Source: Xanthomonas arboricola pv. populi
Lineage (GTDB): Bacteria > Pseudomonadota > Gammaproteobacteria > Xanthomonadales > Xanthomonadaceae
Length of the DNA: 64,000 bases
Direction of reading: 5' to 3'
Assembly (NCBI RefSeq): GCF_002939945.1
Contig: NZ_MDEB01000001.1
Coordinates: forward strand, 919,606 to 983,605
Positions within the stretch are counted from its first letter, which is position 1; each line of letters starts with the position of its first letter. The notes beneath the pieces are model-generated. The model did no database searches and was not told the origin of the DNA. It saw nothing but the letters and a program-made list of their open reading frames with translations. Shown here piece by piece: positions 42,912-52,132 of this stretch. The position numbers and the translations under genes are program-made.

Positions 42912-43487
42912 ATGCACGCACCGTATTCGCTCCAGGCGCTGGACGCGCGCCGCTCGGTCCCCTCCAAACAGTTGGGCGAACCCGGCCCGGATGACGACAC
43001 CCTGCTGCGCATGCTCACCTCGGCAGTGCGCGTGCCCGACCACGGCAAGCTGGTGCCGTTCCGCTTCTTGCGCATCGGCGGCGATGCACGCCAGGCACTG
43101 GGCGATTTCCTGGCCGAGCGCAGCCTGGCCGCCGACCCGCTGACGCCGCCCGCAGCGGTCGAAAAAGACCGCAACCGTTTCAACGATGCGCCGCTGGTGA
43201 TCGTGGTGATCGCCGCGCTGCGCCCCGGGCACAAGGTGCCCGAGCAGGAACAGCTGCTCACCGCCGGCTGCGTGTGTTTTGCGCTGCTGCAGGCCGCGCA
43301 GGCGCATGGCTTCGGCGCGCAGTGGCTGACCGCATGGATGGCCTACGATCCGGCGGTGACCGGCTACCTGGGCCTGGAGCAGAACGAGCGCATCGCCGGT
43401 TTCATCCATATCGGCACCCCGCGCATGCAGGTGCCCGAGCGCGAGCGCCCGGACCCGCGTGCGCTGCTGCGCGACTGGACCCCGTGA
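42912..43487 (+). CDS. nitroreductase family protein
   Basis: The 191-residue protein has the FMN-dependent nitroreductase fold. ALDARRSVPSKQL near the N-terminus is the FMN-phosphate Arg-Arg region, VRVPDHGKLVPFRF follows, and the C-terminal GFIHIGTP is present. It resembles YdjA in length. First gene of a tightly overlapping four-gene run (nitroreductase, exonuclease, Nudix, amidohydrolase). Confidence 0.9.
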   Translation: MHAPYSLQALDARRSVPSKQLGEPGPDDDTLLRMLTSAVRVPDHGKLVPFRFLRIGGDARQALGDFLAERSLAADPLTPPAAVEKDRNRFNDAPLVIVVIAALRPGHKVPEQEQLLTAGCVCFALLQAAQAHGFGAQWLTAWMAYDPAVTGYLGLEQNERIAGFIHIGTPRMQVPERERPDPRALLRDWTP

Positions 43488-44470
43488 CCACGCACACCAC
43501 TACGCTTGCGGGCGCGCCGCTGGCGATCAGTCGCCCGACGCCGCTGTATCTGGTCGATGCCAGCCTATACGTGTTCCGCGCCTGGCATTCGATCCCGGAC
43601 GAATTCCAGGATGCGCAAGGCTGGCCGACCAATGCCGTGCACGGCTTTGCGCGCTTCCTGCTCGACCTGCTCGAACGCGAGGACCCGGAGCACATCACCA
43701 TCGCCTTCGACGAGGCCCTGGACAGCTGTTTTCGGCATGCGCTCTACCCGGCCTACAAAGGCAATCGCACCCCGGCACCGGATGCGTTGCGGCGCCAGTT
43801 CGCGCATTGCAAGGCGCTGTGCGCGGCATTGGGCCTGAACGTGCTGGCGCACCGCGATTACGAGGCCGACGATCTGATCGGCAGCGCCTTGCACAGCGTG
43901 CGTGCGCACGGCCTGCGCGGAGTGATCGTGTCGGCCGACAAGGATCTGTCGCAGCTGCTGCTCGAGCACGACGAGCAATGGGATTACGCGCGCAACCTGC
44001 GTTGGGGCATGGACGGGGTCAAGGCGCGCCACGGTGTGCATGCCCATCAGATCGCCGACTACCTGGCGCTGTGCGGCGATGCGATCGACAACATTCCCGG
44101 CGTCACCGGCATCGGCGCCAAATCCGCGGCGGTGCTGCTGGCGCATTTCGGCAGCCTGGACGCCTTGCTGGAACGCATCGACGAAATCCCGTTCCTGCGC
44201 CTGCGCGGCGCGGCGCAGATGGCCGCGCGCCTGCGCGAGCAACGCGAACACGCCCTGCTGTGGCGTCAGCTCACCACCATCGCACTCGACGCGCCGTTGG
44301 CGCTGACCGATGCCGGTTTCACGCGCGCGCAAGCCGATACCGACATGCTGGGCGGATTGTGCGAAAGCCTGCGCTTCGGCCCGCTCACCCGGCGCCGGTT
44401 GCTGGCCGCGTGCGGCGGCGCGCCGGCACCGCGCACTCCCGTTTCCCTGGAACAAGGTCTGCATCCATGA
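43484..44470 (+). CDS. 5'-3' exonuclease (Pol I N-domain/Xni-like)
   Basis: The 328-residue protein is a stand-alone FEN-type nuclease. It has YLVDASLYVFRAW, the Asp cluster in HRDYEADDLIGS and VIVSADKDLSQLL, and the helix-hairpin-helix NIPGVTGIGAKSAAVLLAHFG. Start is GTG overlapping the nitroreductase stop (GTGA). It likely acts on flap or RNA-DNA ends in replication or repair. Confidence 0.92.
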   Translation: MTTHTTTLAGAPLAISRPTPLYLVDASLYVFRAWHSIPDEFQDAQGWPTNAVHGFARFLLDLLEREDPEHITIAFDEALDSCFRHALYPAYKGNRTPAPDALRRQFAHCKALCAALGLNVLAHRDYEADDLIGSALHSVRAHGLRGVIVSADKDLSQLLLEHDEQWDYARNLRWGMDGVKARHGVHAHQIADYLALCGDAIDNIPGVTGIGAKSAAVLLAHFGSLDALLERIDEIPFLRLRGAAQMAARLREQREHALLWRQLTTIALDAPLALTDAGFTRAQADTDMLGGLCESLRFGPLTRRRLLAACGGAPAPRTPVSLEQGLHP

Positions 44471-45018
44471 ACCGACACGACACCCCGCCCACCGTGGTCT
44501 ACGAAGGCAAGTACCAGCGCATGGTCGTGCGCGGCACCTGGGAATATTCCGAACGCGTGCATGCCGGCGGCCTGGCAGCGATCATCGTGGCGGTGACCCC
44601 GGACGATGCGATGTTGTTCGTCGAACAGTTCCGCGTGCCGCTGCAGGCACGCACCATCGAAATGCCGGCCGGCCTGGTCGGCGACGTGCATGCCGACGAG
44701 TCGATCGAACTATCGGCCATTCGCGAGTTGGAAGAAGAAACCGGCTGGACCGCCGAGCATGCCGAAGTGCTGATGATCGGCCCGACCTCGGCCGGCGCCA
44801 GCAGCGAGAAGATCGCCTTCGTGCGCGCCACCGGCCTGCGCAAGGTCGGTGCAGGCGGCGGCGATGCCAGCGAGGACATCACCGTGCACCAGATCCCGCG
44901 CGCCCAGGTCGGCGCATGGCTGGTGCAGAAGATGGCCGAGGGCTATCAGATGGACCCCAAGCTGTGGGCCGGGCTGTATCTGGTCGATCACGCACTGGAT
45001 GGCACCCCGCGTGGCTGA
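44467..45018 (+). CDS. Nudix hydrolase (ADP-sugar pyrophosphatase-like)
   Basis: The 183-residue protein carries a complete Nudix box: G at about residue 73, then E, and RELEEETGW at about residues 87-95. The residues before it (IEMPAGLVG) are typical of ADP-ribose or ADP-sugar pyrophosphatases. The ATG overlaps the upstream stop (ATGA). Substrate not assigned. Confidence 0.9.
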   Translation: MNRHDTPPTVVYEGKYQRMVVRGTWEYSERVHAGGLAAIIVAVTPDDAMLFVEQFRVPLQARTIEMPAGLVGDVHADESIELSAIRELEEETGWTAEHAEVLMIGPTSAGASSEKIAFVRATGLRKVGAGGGDASEDITVHQIPRAQVGAWLVQKMAEGYQMDPKLWAGLYLVDHALDGTPRG

Positions 45019-45796
45019 AGCGACAGTCGCCCGCCTGCTGGGCGCCGAAGATCCCGCAACATTCAGCGTGCACAACCCGCAGGCCGCCTCGCCGTGGCTG
45101 TTGATCGCCGACCACGCCGGTCAGCGCGTGCCGGCGCGGCTGGCCAGTCTCGGCTTGCCGCAGCACGAACTGGACCGCCATATCGGCTGGGATATCGGCA
45201 TTGCCGAGGTCACCCGTTTGCTGGCCGACGCGCTGGATGCCATCGCCATCGCGCAGACCTATTCGCGCCTGGTGATCGACTGCAATCGCCCGCATGGGTC
45301 GGCCACGCTGATGCCCGAGGTCAGCGACGACACATCGATTCCCGGCAATCTGCAGCTGTCGGCAAACGATCGGCAGCAGCGCATCGACGCGATCTTCGCG
45401 CCGTACCACGCGCGCATCGCGGCGGAACTGGATGCACGTGCGCAGCGCAAGCAACCGACCGTGCTGGTATCGATGCACAGCTTCACACCGATCATGGCCG
45501 GCAATGCGCGGCCCTGGCATGCCGGCGTGCTGTACAACCGCGACACCCGGCTGGCGCACCGGCTACTACAGGCATTGCGCAACGAGCCGGATCTGGTGGT
45601 CGGCGACAACCAGCCCTACGCAATCAGCGACACCAGCGACTACGCGATTCCGGTCCACGGCGAAGGCCGCGGCCTGCTGCATGTGGAGCTAGAACTGCGC
45701 CAGGACCTGATTGCCGATGCGGCTGGGCAACAGGCGTGGGCACAGCGCCTGGCACGCATCCTGCCGCCGCTGGCGGATGCGCTGCTGCCGCACTGA
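44999..45796 (+). CDS. N-formylglutamate amidohydrolase-like protein
   Basis: The roughly 265-residue product belongs to the FGase (HutG-like) metal-dependent amidohydrolases: LIADHAGQRVP with the His (about residue 35), DIGIAEVTRLLA, a Cys-Asn-Arg segment DCNRPHGS, and VSMHSFTP. The start at 44999 overlaps the Nudix gene by 20 bases; a GTG at 45011 is an alternative. It is not with hut genes, so the natural substrate is uncertain. Confidence 0.87.
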   Translation: MAPRVAEATVARLLGAEDPATFSVHNPQAASPWLLIADHAGQRVPARLASLGLPQHELDRHIGWDIGIAEVTRLLADALDAIAIAQTYSRLVIDCNRPHGSATLMPEVSDDTSIPGNLQLSANDRQQRIDAIFAPYHARIAAELDARAQRKQPTVLVSMHSFTPIMAGNARPWHAGVLYNRDTRLAHRLLQALRNEPDLVVGDNQPYAISDTSDYAIPVHGEGRGLLHVELELRQDLIADAAGQQAWAQRLARILPPLADALLPH

Positions 45797-45810
45797 AACC
45801 GGCAATCACC

Positions 45811-45878
45811 GTAGGAGCGCGCTTGCGCGCGATGGGGCGTTATCGGTAACGCCTTATCGCGCGCAAGCGCGCTCCTAC
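45811..45878. repeat. REP doublet (GCGCGCTTGCGCGCGAT type)
   Basis: Perfect 23-base arms 45811-45833 and 45856-45878, beginning GTAGGAGCGCGC and enclosing a loop with TTATCGGTAACG. Same subtype as 36998-37063. Close to a second doublet at 45931. Confidence 0.92.
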
Positions 45879-45930
45879 GGGGCATGCGGCGGCCGCGCTG
45901 ATCCGCAGCCTCGGTGACGACGGTTGCCTC

Positions 45931-45996
45931 GTAGGAGCGCACCCGGGCGCGACAGGCCGTCCCGTTACCCTACGTCGCGCCCGGGTGCGCTCCTAC
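45931..45996. repeat. REP doublet (GCACCCGGGCGCGAC type)
   Basis: Perfect 23-base arms 45931-45953 and 45974-45996, beginning GTAGGAGCGCACCC. This second subtype shares the ends but not the inner arm with the doublet 53 bases before it. The same subtype recurs at 59216-59282. Confidence 0.92.
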
Positions 45997-46047
45997 CGCT
46001 GGCGCGCGAGCGCTGCTGCAGCTTCCCGTGCACGCTCCCGGTTGCGC

Positions 46048-46989
46048 TCAGGCAAAGCCATCGGTTGCGCGCACCAGCGCATCGACATTTTCCGGCTCGA
46101 ATCCGGAATGGCCGGAGGCTGCGCTGACCTGCAGCTGCGCCTTCGGCCACACCTTGTGCAGGTCCCAGGCGCTTTGCAGCGGACAGACCACGTCATAGCG
46201 GCCGTGCACGATCACGCCGGGGATGTCGGCGATGCGGTGCGCGTCGCGCAACAGCTGGTCTTCGACCTCGAAGAAACCGCCGTTGACGAAGTAGTGGTTC
46301 TCGATGCGCGCGAACGCCAGTGCGAAATGCGCGTCCTCATGCCCGGTGACGAAATCGGCGTCCACATGCAGGAAGCTGGTGGCACCTTCCCACACGCTCC
46401 ACGCCTTGGCCGCGGCCAGACGCGTGGCTTCGTCGTCGCTGGTCAGGCGGCGATGGAAGGCCGAGATCAGATCGGCGCGTTCCACCGCCGGAATGGCGTT
46501 GACGTAATGCTCCCAGGCATCGGGAAACAGCCGGCTGGCGCCTTGCTGATAGAACCATTCCAGCTCGAAACGGCGCAGCAGGAAGATGCCGCGCAGCACC
46601 AGCTCGGTGACCTGCTGCGGATGGGTCTGCGCATAGGCCAGCGCCAGCGTCGAGCCCCAGCTGCCGCCGAACACCTGCCAGCGCGCGATGCCCAGGTGTT
46701 CGCGCAAGCGCTCGATATCGGCGACCAGGTCCCAGGTGGTGTTGTTCACCAGATCGGCATGCGGGGTGGAGCGGCCTGCGCCGCGCTGATCGAACAGCAC
46801 GATGCGGTACTTGGCCGGGTCGTGGAAGCGCCGCATCTTGTCGTTGCAACCGCCGCCGGGGCCGCCGTGCAGCATCACCACCGGCTTGCCCTGCGGATTG
46901 CCGCACTGTTCGAAATACAGGGTGTGGCGGTCGTCGACCTGGAGGGTGCCGTGGTCGTAAGGGCTGATCTCGGGATAGAGCGTGCGCAT
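46048..46989 (-). CDS. pip: prolyl aminopeptidase
   Basis: A 313-residue alpha/beta-hydrolase of the S33 family that cleaves N-terminal proline. Motifs are HGGPGGG (oxyanion region, about residue 42), GGSWGSTLALAYAQTHP (nucleophile Ser about residue 109), HGRYDVVCP (Asp) and GHSGFEPEN (His). The DQRGAGRSTPHA segment is typical of Pip. Start ATG 46989 gives the family length. Confidence 0.93.
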   Translation of the reverse strand: MRTLYPEISPYDHGTLQVDDRHTLYFEQCGNPQGKPVVMLHGGPGGGCNDKMRRFHDPAKYRIVLFDQRGAGRSTPHADLVNNTTWDLVADIERLREHLGIARWQVFGGSWGSTLALAYAQTHPQQVTELVLRGIFLLRRFELEWFYQQGASRLFPDAWEHYVNAIPAVERADLISAFHRRLTSDDEATRLAAAKAWSVWEGATSFLHVDADFVTGHEDAHFALAFARIENHYFVNGGFFEVEDQLLRDAHRIADIPGVIVHGRYDVVCPLQSAWDLHKVWPKAQLQVSAASGHSGFEPENVDALVRATDGFA

Positions 46990-47225
46990 GCGTCGGTCCT
47001 GCGGGAAACCGCTAGTGTATCGGCAGCCGGCGCACGCACGCGGACGCCCCCACGTGCTCGACCGAGGCCTGGCGCACGGCGATGCGCGAAGGCTTGGAGC
47101 GACTAACAAGACTCCTGCGCGCACCGCCAGGCAGGCACGGTCGGCGCTCGGAATCGGCATGTCCCACGCGTGCACTCCGGGCCCGTCCACACCGACGACC
47201 GCTTGCTAAGCGTTGTCGGCCGCGC

Positions 47226-48086
47226 CTAGCCCGCAGAGGGCGACCAGCCCCCCAACGTCACCCGATCGCGCTGTTCCAGGTCCCGATGGGTTGCCACTGC
47301 ATCGAAACCACGCGCCCGCAGCAGCCCCGCCACCGCCGCGCCCTGGTCCCAGCCGTGTTCGAGCAGCAGCCAGCCGCCGGGCAGCAGATGCGCAGGCGCA
47401 TCGGCGACGATCAGGCGGATGTCGTCCAGCCCATCGGGGCCGGACGCTAGCGCACTGGCCGGCTCGTAACGCAGATCGCCCTCGCCCAGATGCGGATCCT
47501 GCGCGGCGATATACGGCGGGTTGCTGGCGATCAGATCGAAGCGCTCTCCGGCCAGCGGCGCGAACCAGCTGCCCTGCCGGCAGTCGACATTGCGCAACAG
47601 GTGGCTGTCGGCATTGCGCCGGGCAACCGCCAGCGCCGCCGCACTGGCATCGGTGGCGATCACCTGTGCCTGCGGCCGCTCGCTGGCGATCGCCAGCGCG
47701 ATCGCGCCGCTACCGGTGCCCAGATCGGCGACACGGCGGCCAGGCAGGCCGTCCAGGCGCTCAAGTGCCAGCTCGACCAGCAGCTCGGTGTCGGCGCGCG
47801 GGATCAGCGTGGCAGCGGAGACCGCCAGCTCCAGCGTCCAGAACCCACGGGTGCCGGTCAGATACGCCACCGGTTCGCCGGCCTGGCGCCGCTGTACCAG
47901 CGCCTCGAACGCCTGCGCGACAGACATGTCGACCGGATCGCGGCCATGCGCGAACAGCCACGCGCGGTCGCGGCCGAGCGCGTGCAGCAGCAGCGGCTCG
48001 GCATCGCTGCGGTCGATCCGTTCGACTGCCCGCCGCAACAGCTGCTCGGCGGCAAGACCGGCGGGGTCTTCGCTCATACGGATCAT
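47226..48086 (-). CDS. prmC: peptide chain release factor N5-glutamine methyltransferase
   Basis: PrmC methylates the Gln of the GGQ motif of RF1 and RF2. The 286-residue protein has the SAM motif [16 protein letters not shown] (about residue 117) and the NPPY motif in SNPPYIAAQ (about residue 184), which binds the glutamine. In many bacteria prmC follows prfA; here it is about 30 kb away. Two close starts (48086, 48077) cannot be separated. Confidence 0.95.
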   Translation of the reverse strand: MIRMSEDPAGLAAEQLLRRAVERIDRSDAEPLLLHALGRDRAWLFAHGRDPVDMSVAQAFEALVQRRQAGEPVAYLTGTRGFWTLELAVSAATLIPRADTELLVELALERLDGLPGRRVADLGTGSGAIALAIASERPQAQVIATDASAAALAVARRNADSHLLRNVDCRQGSWFAPLAGERFDLIASNPPYIAAQDPHLGEGDLRYEPASALASGPDGLDDIRLIVADAPAHLLPGGWLLLEHGWDQGAAVAGLLRARGFDAVATHRDLEQRDRVTLGGWSPSAG

Positions 48087-48165
48087 TCACTCATGCGCAA
48101 CATCGGCCCACCATTATCGGAGATGGAATCGGCCCCTGCAGCAGCAGACGCCGTCTGCGGACTCG

Positions 48166-48202
48166 ATAGTCACAGCCTATCTATACAATTCCATCAATCG
48201 AT
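48166..48202 (+). promoter_or_regulatory. putative OxyR-binding site upstream of ahpC
   Basis: ATAG-7-CTAT-7-ATTC-7-CGAT follows the four-quarter OxyR spacing. The first two quarters are perfect; the last two match at half of the positions. It ends directly before the -35 of the predicted ahpC promoter, as expected for an activator. Confidence 0.72.
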
Positions 48203-48231
48203 TTGAGAAATCTATCGATCCTACCTACCAT
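48203..48231 (+). promoter_or_regulatory. predicted ahpC promoter
   Basis: TTGAGA (48203-48208), a 17-base spacer and TACCAT (48226-48231). The -10 is weak, in keeping with dependence on OxyR bound just upstream. The distance to the ahpC start is about 45 bases. Confidence 0.55.
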
Positions 48232-48277
48232 GGCGACTGTTCCATCCCCCGCCCCCTTCATCGCACGAGGAAACTCA

Positions 48278-48841
48278 ATGTCTCTCATCAACACCCAGGT
48301 CCAGCCGTTCAAGGCCAATGCGTATCACAACGGCAACTTCATCGAAGTCACCGAAGCCAGCCTGAAGGGCAAGTGGTCGGTGCTGATCTTCATGCCGGCC
48401 GCCTTCACCTTCAATTGCCCGACCGAAGTGGAAGACGCCGCCGACAACTATGCCGCGTTCCAGAAGGCAGGCGCCGAGGTCTACATCGTCACCACCGATA
48501 CGCACTTCTCGCACAAGGTGTGGCACGAAACCTCCCCGGCCGTGGGCAAGGCGCAGTTCCCGCTGATCGGTGACCCGACCCACAAGCTGACCCGCGCGTT
48601 CGGCGTGCATATCGAAGAAGAAGGCTTGGCCCTGCGCGGCACCTTCATCATCAACCCGGAAGGCGTGATCAAGACCCTCGAGATCCACGACAACTCGATC
48701 GCCCGCGACGTCACCGAGACGCTGCGCAAGCTGACCGCTGCCCAGTTCGTCGCCAACAACCCTGGCCAGGTCTGCCCGGCAAAGTGGAAGGAAGGCGCCA
48801 AGACCCTGGCTCCGTCGCTGGACCTGGTCGGCAAGATCTAA
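48278..48841 (+). CDS. ahpC: alkyl hydroperoxide reductase subunit C (peroxiredoxin)
   Basis: AhpC reduces peroxides. The 187-residue protein has peroxidatic Cys47 (FTFNCPTEVED) and resolving Cys166 (QVCPAKW), as in typical two-Cys AhpC. GAGGA precedes the ATG by about six bases. It has its own OxyR site and is followed by stem-loops, fitting the separate ahpC transcript known in X. campestris. Confidence 0.97.
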   Translation: MSLINTQVQPFKANAYHNGNFIEVTEASLKGKWSVLIFMPAAFTFNCPTEVEDAADNYAAFQKAGAEVYIVTTDTHFSHKVWHETSPAVGKAQFPLIGDPTHKLTRAFGVHIEEEGLALRGTFIINPEGVIKTLEIHDNSIARDVTETLRKLTAAQFVANNPGQVCPAKWKEGAKTLAPSLDLVGKI

Positions 48842-48852
48842 ACCGACCATCC

Positions 48853-48906
48853 CCTTCCGGCCTGTCGTCAGGCCGGAAGGACATCTCCGGCCCAGCACTG
48901 GGCCGG
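48853..48906 (+). terminator. two tandem perfect stem-loops after ahpC
   Basis: CCTTCCGGCCTG/CAGGCCGGAAGG (48853-48880, TCGT loop) and CCGGCCCAG/CTGGGCCGG (48887-48906) follow the ahpC stop by about 10 bases. Neither has a U tract. They probably limit read-through into ahpF and protect the abundant ahpC mRNA. Confidence 0.7.
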
Positions 48907-49059
48907 GGGTGAACCGGAGCCGGTGCCGGGCTGCCCGCCAGCCATCGCCAGCACGCATTCCCGACATCGCGCCGGCTGCGGTTCATCCCCTCCTCCCCGG
49001 CGACCTGCCCCACCGCAGCGACGCCACGCCCTCCCCTTGCCCATTCCCAGGAGTTTTCC

Positions 49060-50652
49060 ATGTTGGATGCCAACCTCAAGACCCAGCTGACCGCCTACCT
49101 GGAACGGGTCACCCGGCCGATCCAGATCAATGCCTCGATCGACGAGAGCGCCGGCTCGCGCGAGATGCTCGACCTGCTCGAGGATCTGGTCCTGCTGTCG
49201 GACAAGATCAGCCTGGACCTCCACCGCGACGACAACCAGCGCAAGCCCTCGTTCGCGCTGACCACGCCTGGCCAGGACATCTCGCTGCGCTTTGCCGGCC
49301 TGCCGATGGGCCACGAGTTCACCTCGCTGGTGCTGGCGCTGCTGCAGGTGGGCGGACACCCGTCCAAGGCTGCCGCCGATGTGATCGAGCAGGTGCAGCA
49401 TCTGGATGGCGACTACCAGTTCGAGACCTACTTCTCGCTGTCGTGCCAGAACTGCCCGGACGTGGTGCAGGCGCTGAATCTTGCCGCCGTGCTCAACCCG
49501 CGCATCAAGCACGTGGCCATCGACGGCGCGTGGTTCCAGGACGAGGTCGAGACCCGCCAGATCATGTCAGTGCCCACCGTGTACCTGAACGGCGAGCTGT
49601 TCGACCAGGGCCGCATGACGCTGGAGCAGATCGTCGCCAAGCTCGATACCAATGCCGCCAAGCGCGACGCCGCCAAGATCGCGGCCAAGGACGCCTTCGA
49701 CGTGCTGGTGGTCGGCGGTGGCCCGGCCGGCTCGGCAGCAGCCGTCTATGCCGCACGCAAGGGCATCCGCACCGGCGTGGCGGCCGAGCGTTTCGGTGGC
49801 CAGGTGCTGGACACCATGTCGATCGAAAACTTCATCTCGGTGCCGGAGACCGAGGGCCCGAAGATGGCCGCCGCGCTCGAGCAGCACGTGCGCCAGTACG
49901 ACGTAGACATCATGAACCTGCAGCGCGCCGAGCAGCTGATCCCGGCCGGTGCCGATGGCCTGATCGAGATCAAGCTGGCCAATGGCGCCTCGCTCAGGAG
50001 CAGGACCGTGATCCTGTCCACCGGCGCGCGCTGGAGGCAGATGAACGTGCCGGGCGAAGACCAGTACAAGAACAAGGGCGTCGCCTATTGCCCGCATTGC
50101 GATGGCCCGCTGTTCAAGGGCAAGCGCGTGGCGGTGATCGGCGGCGGCAATTCGGGCGTCGAGGCCGCGATCGATCTGGCCGGTATCGTGGCGCATGTGA
50201 CGCTGGTGGAGTTCGACGACAAGCTGCGCGCCGACGAAGTGCTGCAACGCAAGCTGCGCAGCCTGCACAACGTGCGCATCATCACCAGCGCGCAGACCAC
50301 CGAAGTGCTGGGCGATGGGCAGAAGGTCACCGGCCTGGTCTACAAGGACCGCACCGGCGGCGACATCCAGCACGTGGATCTGGAAGGCGTGTTCGTACAG
50401 ATCGGCCTGCTGCCCAACACCGAATTCCTCAAGGGCTCGGTGGCGTTGTCGCCGCGCGGCGAGATCATCGTCGACGACCGCGGCCAGACCAATGTTGCGG
50501 GTGTATTCGCTGCAGGCGACGCCACCACGGTGCCGTACAAGCAGATCGTGATCGCGATGGGCGAAGGTTCCAAGGCTGCATTGAGCGCGTTCGATTACCT
50601 GATCCGCTCCAGCGCACCGGTCAGCGCCGACAATGTCGCCCAGGCTGCGTAA
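49060..50652 (+). CDS. ahpF: alkyl hydroperoxide reductase subunit F
   Basis: AhpF is the flavoprotein that passes electrons from NADH to AhpC. The 530-residue protein has the N-terminal tandem thioredoxin-fold domain with CxxC at Cys129/Cys132 and the FAD domain ([19 protein letters not shown]). The second redox CxxC is at Cys344/Cys347 (YCPHCDGP) and the NADH-binding [15 protein letters not shown] follows. All redox centres are intact. It leads the ahpF-oxyR pair. Confidence 0.97.
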   Translation: MLDANLKTQLTAYLERVTRPIQINASIDESAGSREMLDLLEDLVLLSDKISLDLHRDDNQRKPSFALTTPGQDISLRFAGLPMGHEFTSLVLALLQVGGHPSKAAADVIEQVQHLDGDYQFETYFSLSCQNCPDVVQALNLAAVLNPRIKHVAIDGAWFQDEVETRQIMSVPTVYLNGELFDQGRMTLEQIVAKLDTNAAKRDAAKIAAKDAFDVLVVGGGPAGSAAAVYAARKGIRTGVAAERFGGQVLDTMSIENFISVPETEGPKMAAALEQHVRQYDVDIMNLQRAEQLIPAGADGLIEIKLANGASLRSRTVILSTGARWRQMNVPGEDQYKNKGVAYCPHCDGPLFKGKRVAVIGGGNSGVEAAIDLAGIVAHVTLVEFDDKLRADEVLQRKLRSLHNVRIITSAQTTEVLGDGQKVTGLVYKDRTGGDIQHVDLEGVFVQIGLLPNTEFLKGSVALSPRGEIIVDDRGQTNVAGVFAAGDATTVPYKQIVIAMGEGSKAALSAFDYLIRSSAPVSADNVAQAA

Positions 50653-50657
50653 GCGCA

Positions 50658-50697
50658 CTGGAGCCACCGCCCGGCCACGCCGGGCGCTAAGCTCCAG
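50658..50697 (+). other. nested stem-loop between ahpF and oxyR
   Basis: CGCCCGGC/GCCGGGCG (50668-50686) is enclosed by CTGGAG/CTCCAG (50658-50663 and 50692-50697). No U tract follows, so partial termination or differential mRNA decay between ahpF and oxyR is more likely than full termination. Confidence 0.6.
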
Positions 50698-50731
50698 GCC
50701 TACCCCGTCACCGCAATGAGGGCTGCTGCAC

Positions 50732-51673
50732 ATGAATCTGCGTGACCTGAAATATCTGGTCGCCCTGGCCGACCACAAGCATTTCGGCCGCGCTGCGACG
50801 GCCTGTTTCGTCAGTCAACCGACGCTGTCCACACAGATCAAGAAACTCGAAGACGAGCTCGGCGTACCGCTGGTGGAACGTGCGCCGCGCAAGGTGATGC
50901 TGACCCCCGCCGGCCGCGAAGCGGCGATGCGCGCACGCGGCATCGTGGCCGAAGTGGAACAGATGAAGGAAGCCGCGCGGCGCAGCCAGGATCCGGAAGC
51001 GGGCACCGTGCGGCTGGGCATCTTTCCCACCCTGGCGCCGTATCTGTTGCCGCACGTGGTGCCGCAGATCCGCGAGCGGTTCCCGCGCCTGGAACTGCTG
51101 CTGATCGAGGAAAAAAGCGATCAACTGGTGCACCAGCTGCGCGAAGGCCGTCTGGACGCGGCGCTGCTCGCACTGCCGTTGCAGGATGAGCAGCTGCATG
51201 CCGAATTCCTGTTCGAGGAGCCCTTCGTGCTGGCCGTGCCGGAAGGTCATCCGCTGTCGCGCCACGACAGCATGACGCTGGACGATCTGTCCGAGCAGCG
51301 GCTGTTGCTGCTGGAAGATGGCCACTGCCTGCGCGAACAGGCACTGGATGTCTGCCATCTTGCCGGTGCCCTGGAAAAATCCGAATTCCAGGCCACCAGC
51401 CTGGAGACGCTGCGCCAGATGGTGGCCGCCAACGTCGGTGTGACCTTGCTGCCGCTGCTGGCGGTCAAACCGCCGGTCGCACGCTCGGAAAACATTCGCC
51501 TGATCCGTTTCCGCGCAGACAAGCAACCCAGCCGCCGCATCGCCATGGCCTGGCGCCGCAGCTCGGCCATGACCGCATTTCTCGAGCACCTGGCGCAGTT
51601 GTTCAAGGAACTGCCGGACAGCCTGTTCACGTTGGACCAGCTGGCGACCGCTCCCAAGGCGGTTGCGGCCTGA
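50732..51673 (+). CDS. oxyR: peroxide-sensing LysR-type regulator OxyR
   Basis: The 313-residue protein has an N-terminal LysR HTH (HFGRAATACFVSQPTLSTQIKKLE, about residues 17-40) and a sensor domain with Cys199 and Cys208, the same numbers as the redox pair of E. coli OxyR. It should activate ahpC and ahpF after oxidation. A heptamer tandem repeat begins at the first base after its stop. Confidence 0.97.
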   Translation: MNLRDLKYLVALADHKHFGRAATACFVSQPTLSTQIKKLEDELGVPLVERAPRKVMLTPAGREAAMRARGIVAEVEQMKEAARRSQDPEAGTVRLGIFPTLAPYLLPHVVPQIRERFPRLELLLIEEKSDQLVHQLREGRLDAALLALPLQDEQLHAEFLFEEPFVLAVPEGHPLSRHDSMTLDDLSEQRLLLLEDGHCLREQALDVCHLAGALEKSEFQATSLETLRQMVAANVGVTLLPLLAVKPPVARSENIRLIRFRADKQPSRRIAMAWRRSSAMTAFLEHLAQLFKELPDSLFTLDQLATAPKAVAA

Positions 51674-51737
51674 GGAGTCGGGAGTCGGGAGTCGGGAGTC
51701 GGGAGTCGGGAATCGGGAATCGGGAATCGGGAAATCG
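51674..51737. repeat. heptamer tandem repeat (GGAGTCG/GGAATCG)n
   Basis: Five GGAGTCG units (51674-51708) are followed by three GGAATCG (51709-51729) and a stretched unit GGAAATCG. It starts directly after the oxyR stop. Seven-base units in a non-coding place are prone to slippage, so copy number probably varies between strains. Confidence 0.92.
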
Positions 51738-51790
51738 TTTCACGGCTGCGGTCGCTTTGCGTGATGTTTTTTCACCTGCTTCTCGGACAT

Positions 51791-51815
51791 AAGCGACGCG
51801 CAAGCGTCGTTTTTT
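51791..51815 (+). terminator. intrinsic terminator of the ahpF-oxyR transcript
   Basis: CGACGC/GCGTCG around a GCAA tetraloop, extended by AAG/TTT, then T6. It is about 120 bases after the oxyR stop, beyond the tandem repeat. Confidence 0.88.
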
Positions 51816-52132
51816 GTTTCGCTGATGGTGACGGCGCGATGTCTCTGGAAGCACATGGCGGCTGCGGCGTCATTGGCGCGCGGCGGACTCAGACGGGCAA
51901 CTTCAAGTCAGCAGCTTGTCGCTGGGTGGTGGCGCGCACCCGGGCGCTGCAACCCTGCCGTGCTTGCCTGATGCCCTGGCCACGGCCCGCAACTGGTAGT
52001 GCCGCGCCTGCCTCGCCCGACCCATGCCGTGCACTGCGCCATCTCGCCATGCATTGCGATCGGGCAGCGGCGCCCTCATCTGGGCAGTGAGGCTTGCCAT
52101 GTTGGCGAGCCGTCATCGTCAAGGAGATTGCC

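Larger units (their letters stand above)
51674..52132. other. gene-free region between oxyR and rnk
   Basis: Besides the tandem repeat and the terminator at 51791-51815, about 300 bases before rnk show no convincing gene. In X. campestris a small orfX follows oxyR; the only frame long enough here (51761-52090) is not supported (see rejected). Confidence 0.6.

Noticed and set aside
51674..51737. CRISPR-like array
   Set aside because: Units are 7 bases without spacers; a simple tandem repeat.
51761..52090. 109-residue frame after oxyR as an orfX candidate
   Set aside because: It runs through the oxyR terminator, lacks a good start site and is Ala/Pro/Arg/Cys-rich like non-coding frames here.
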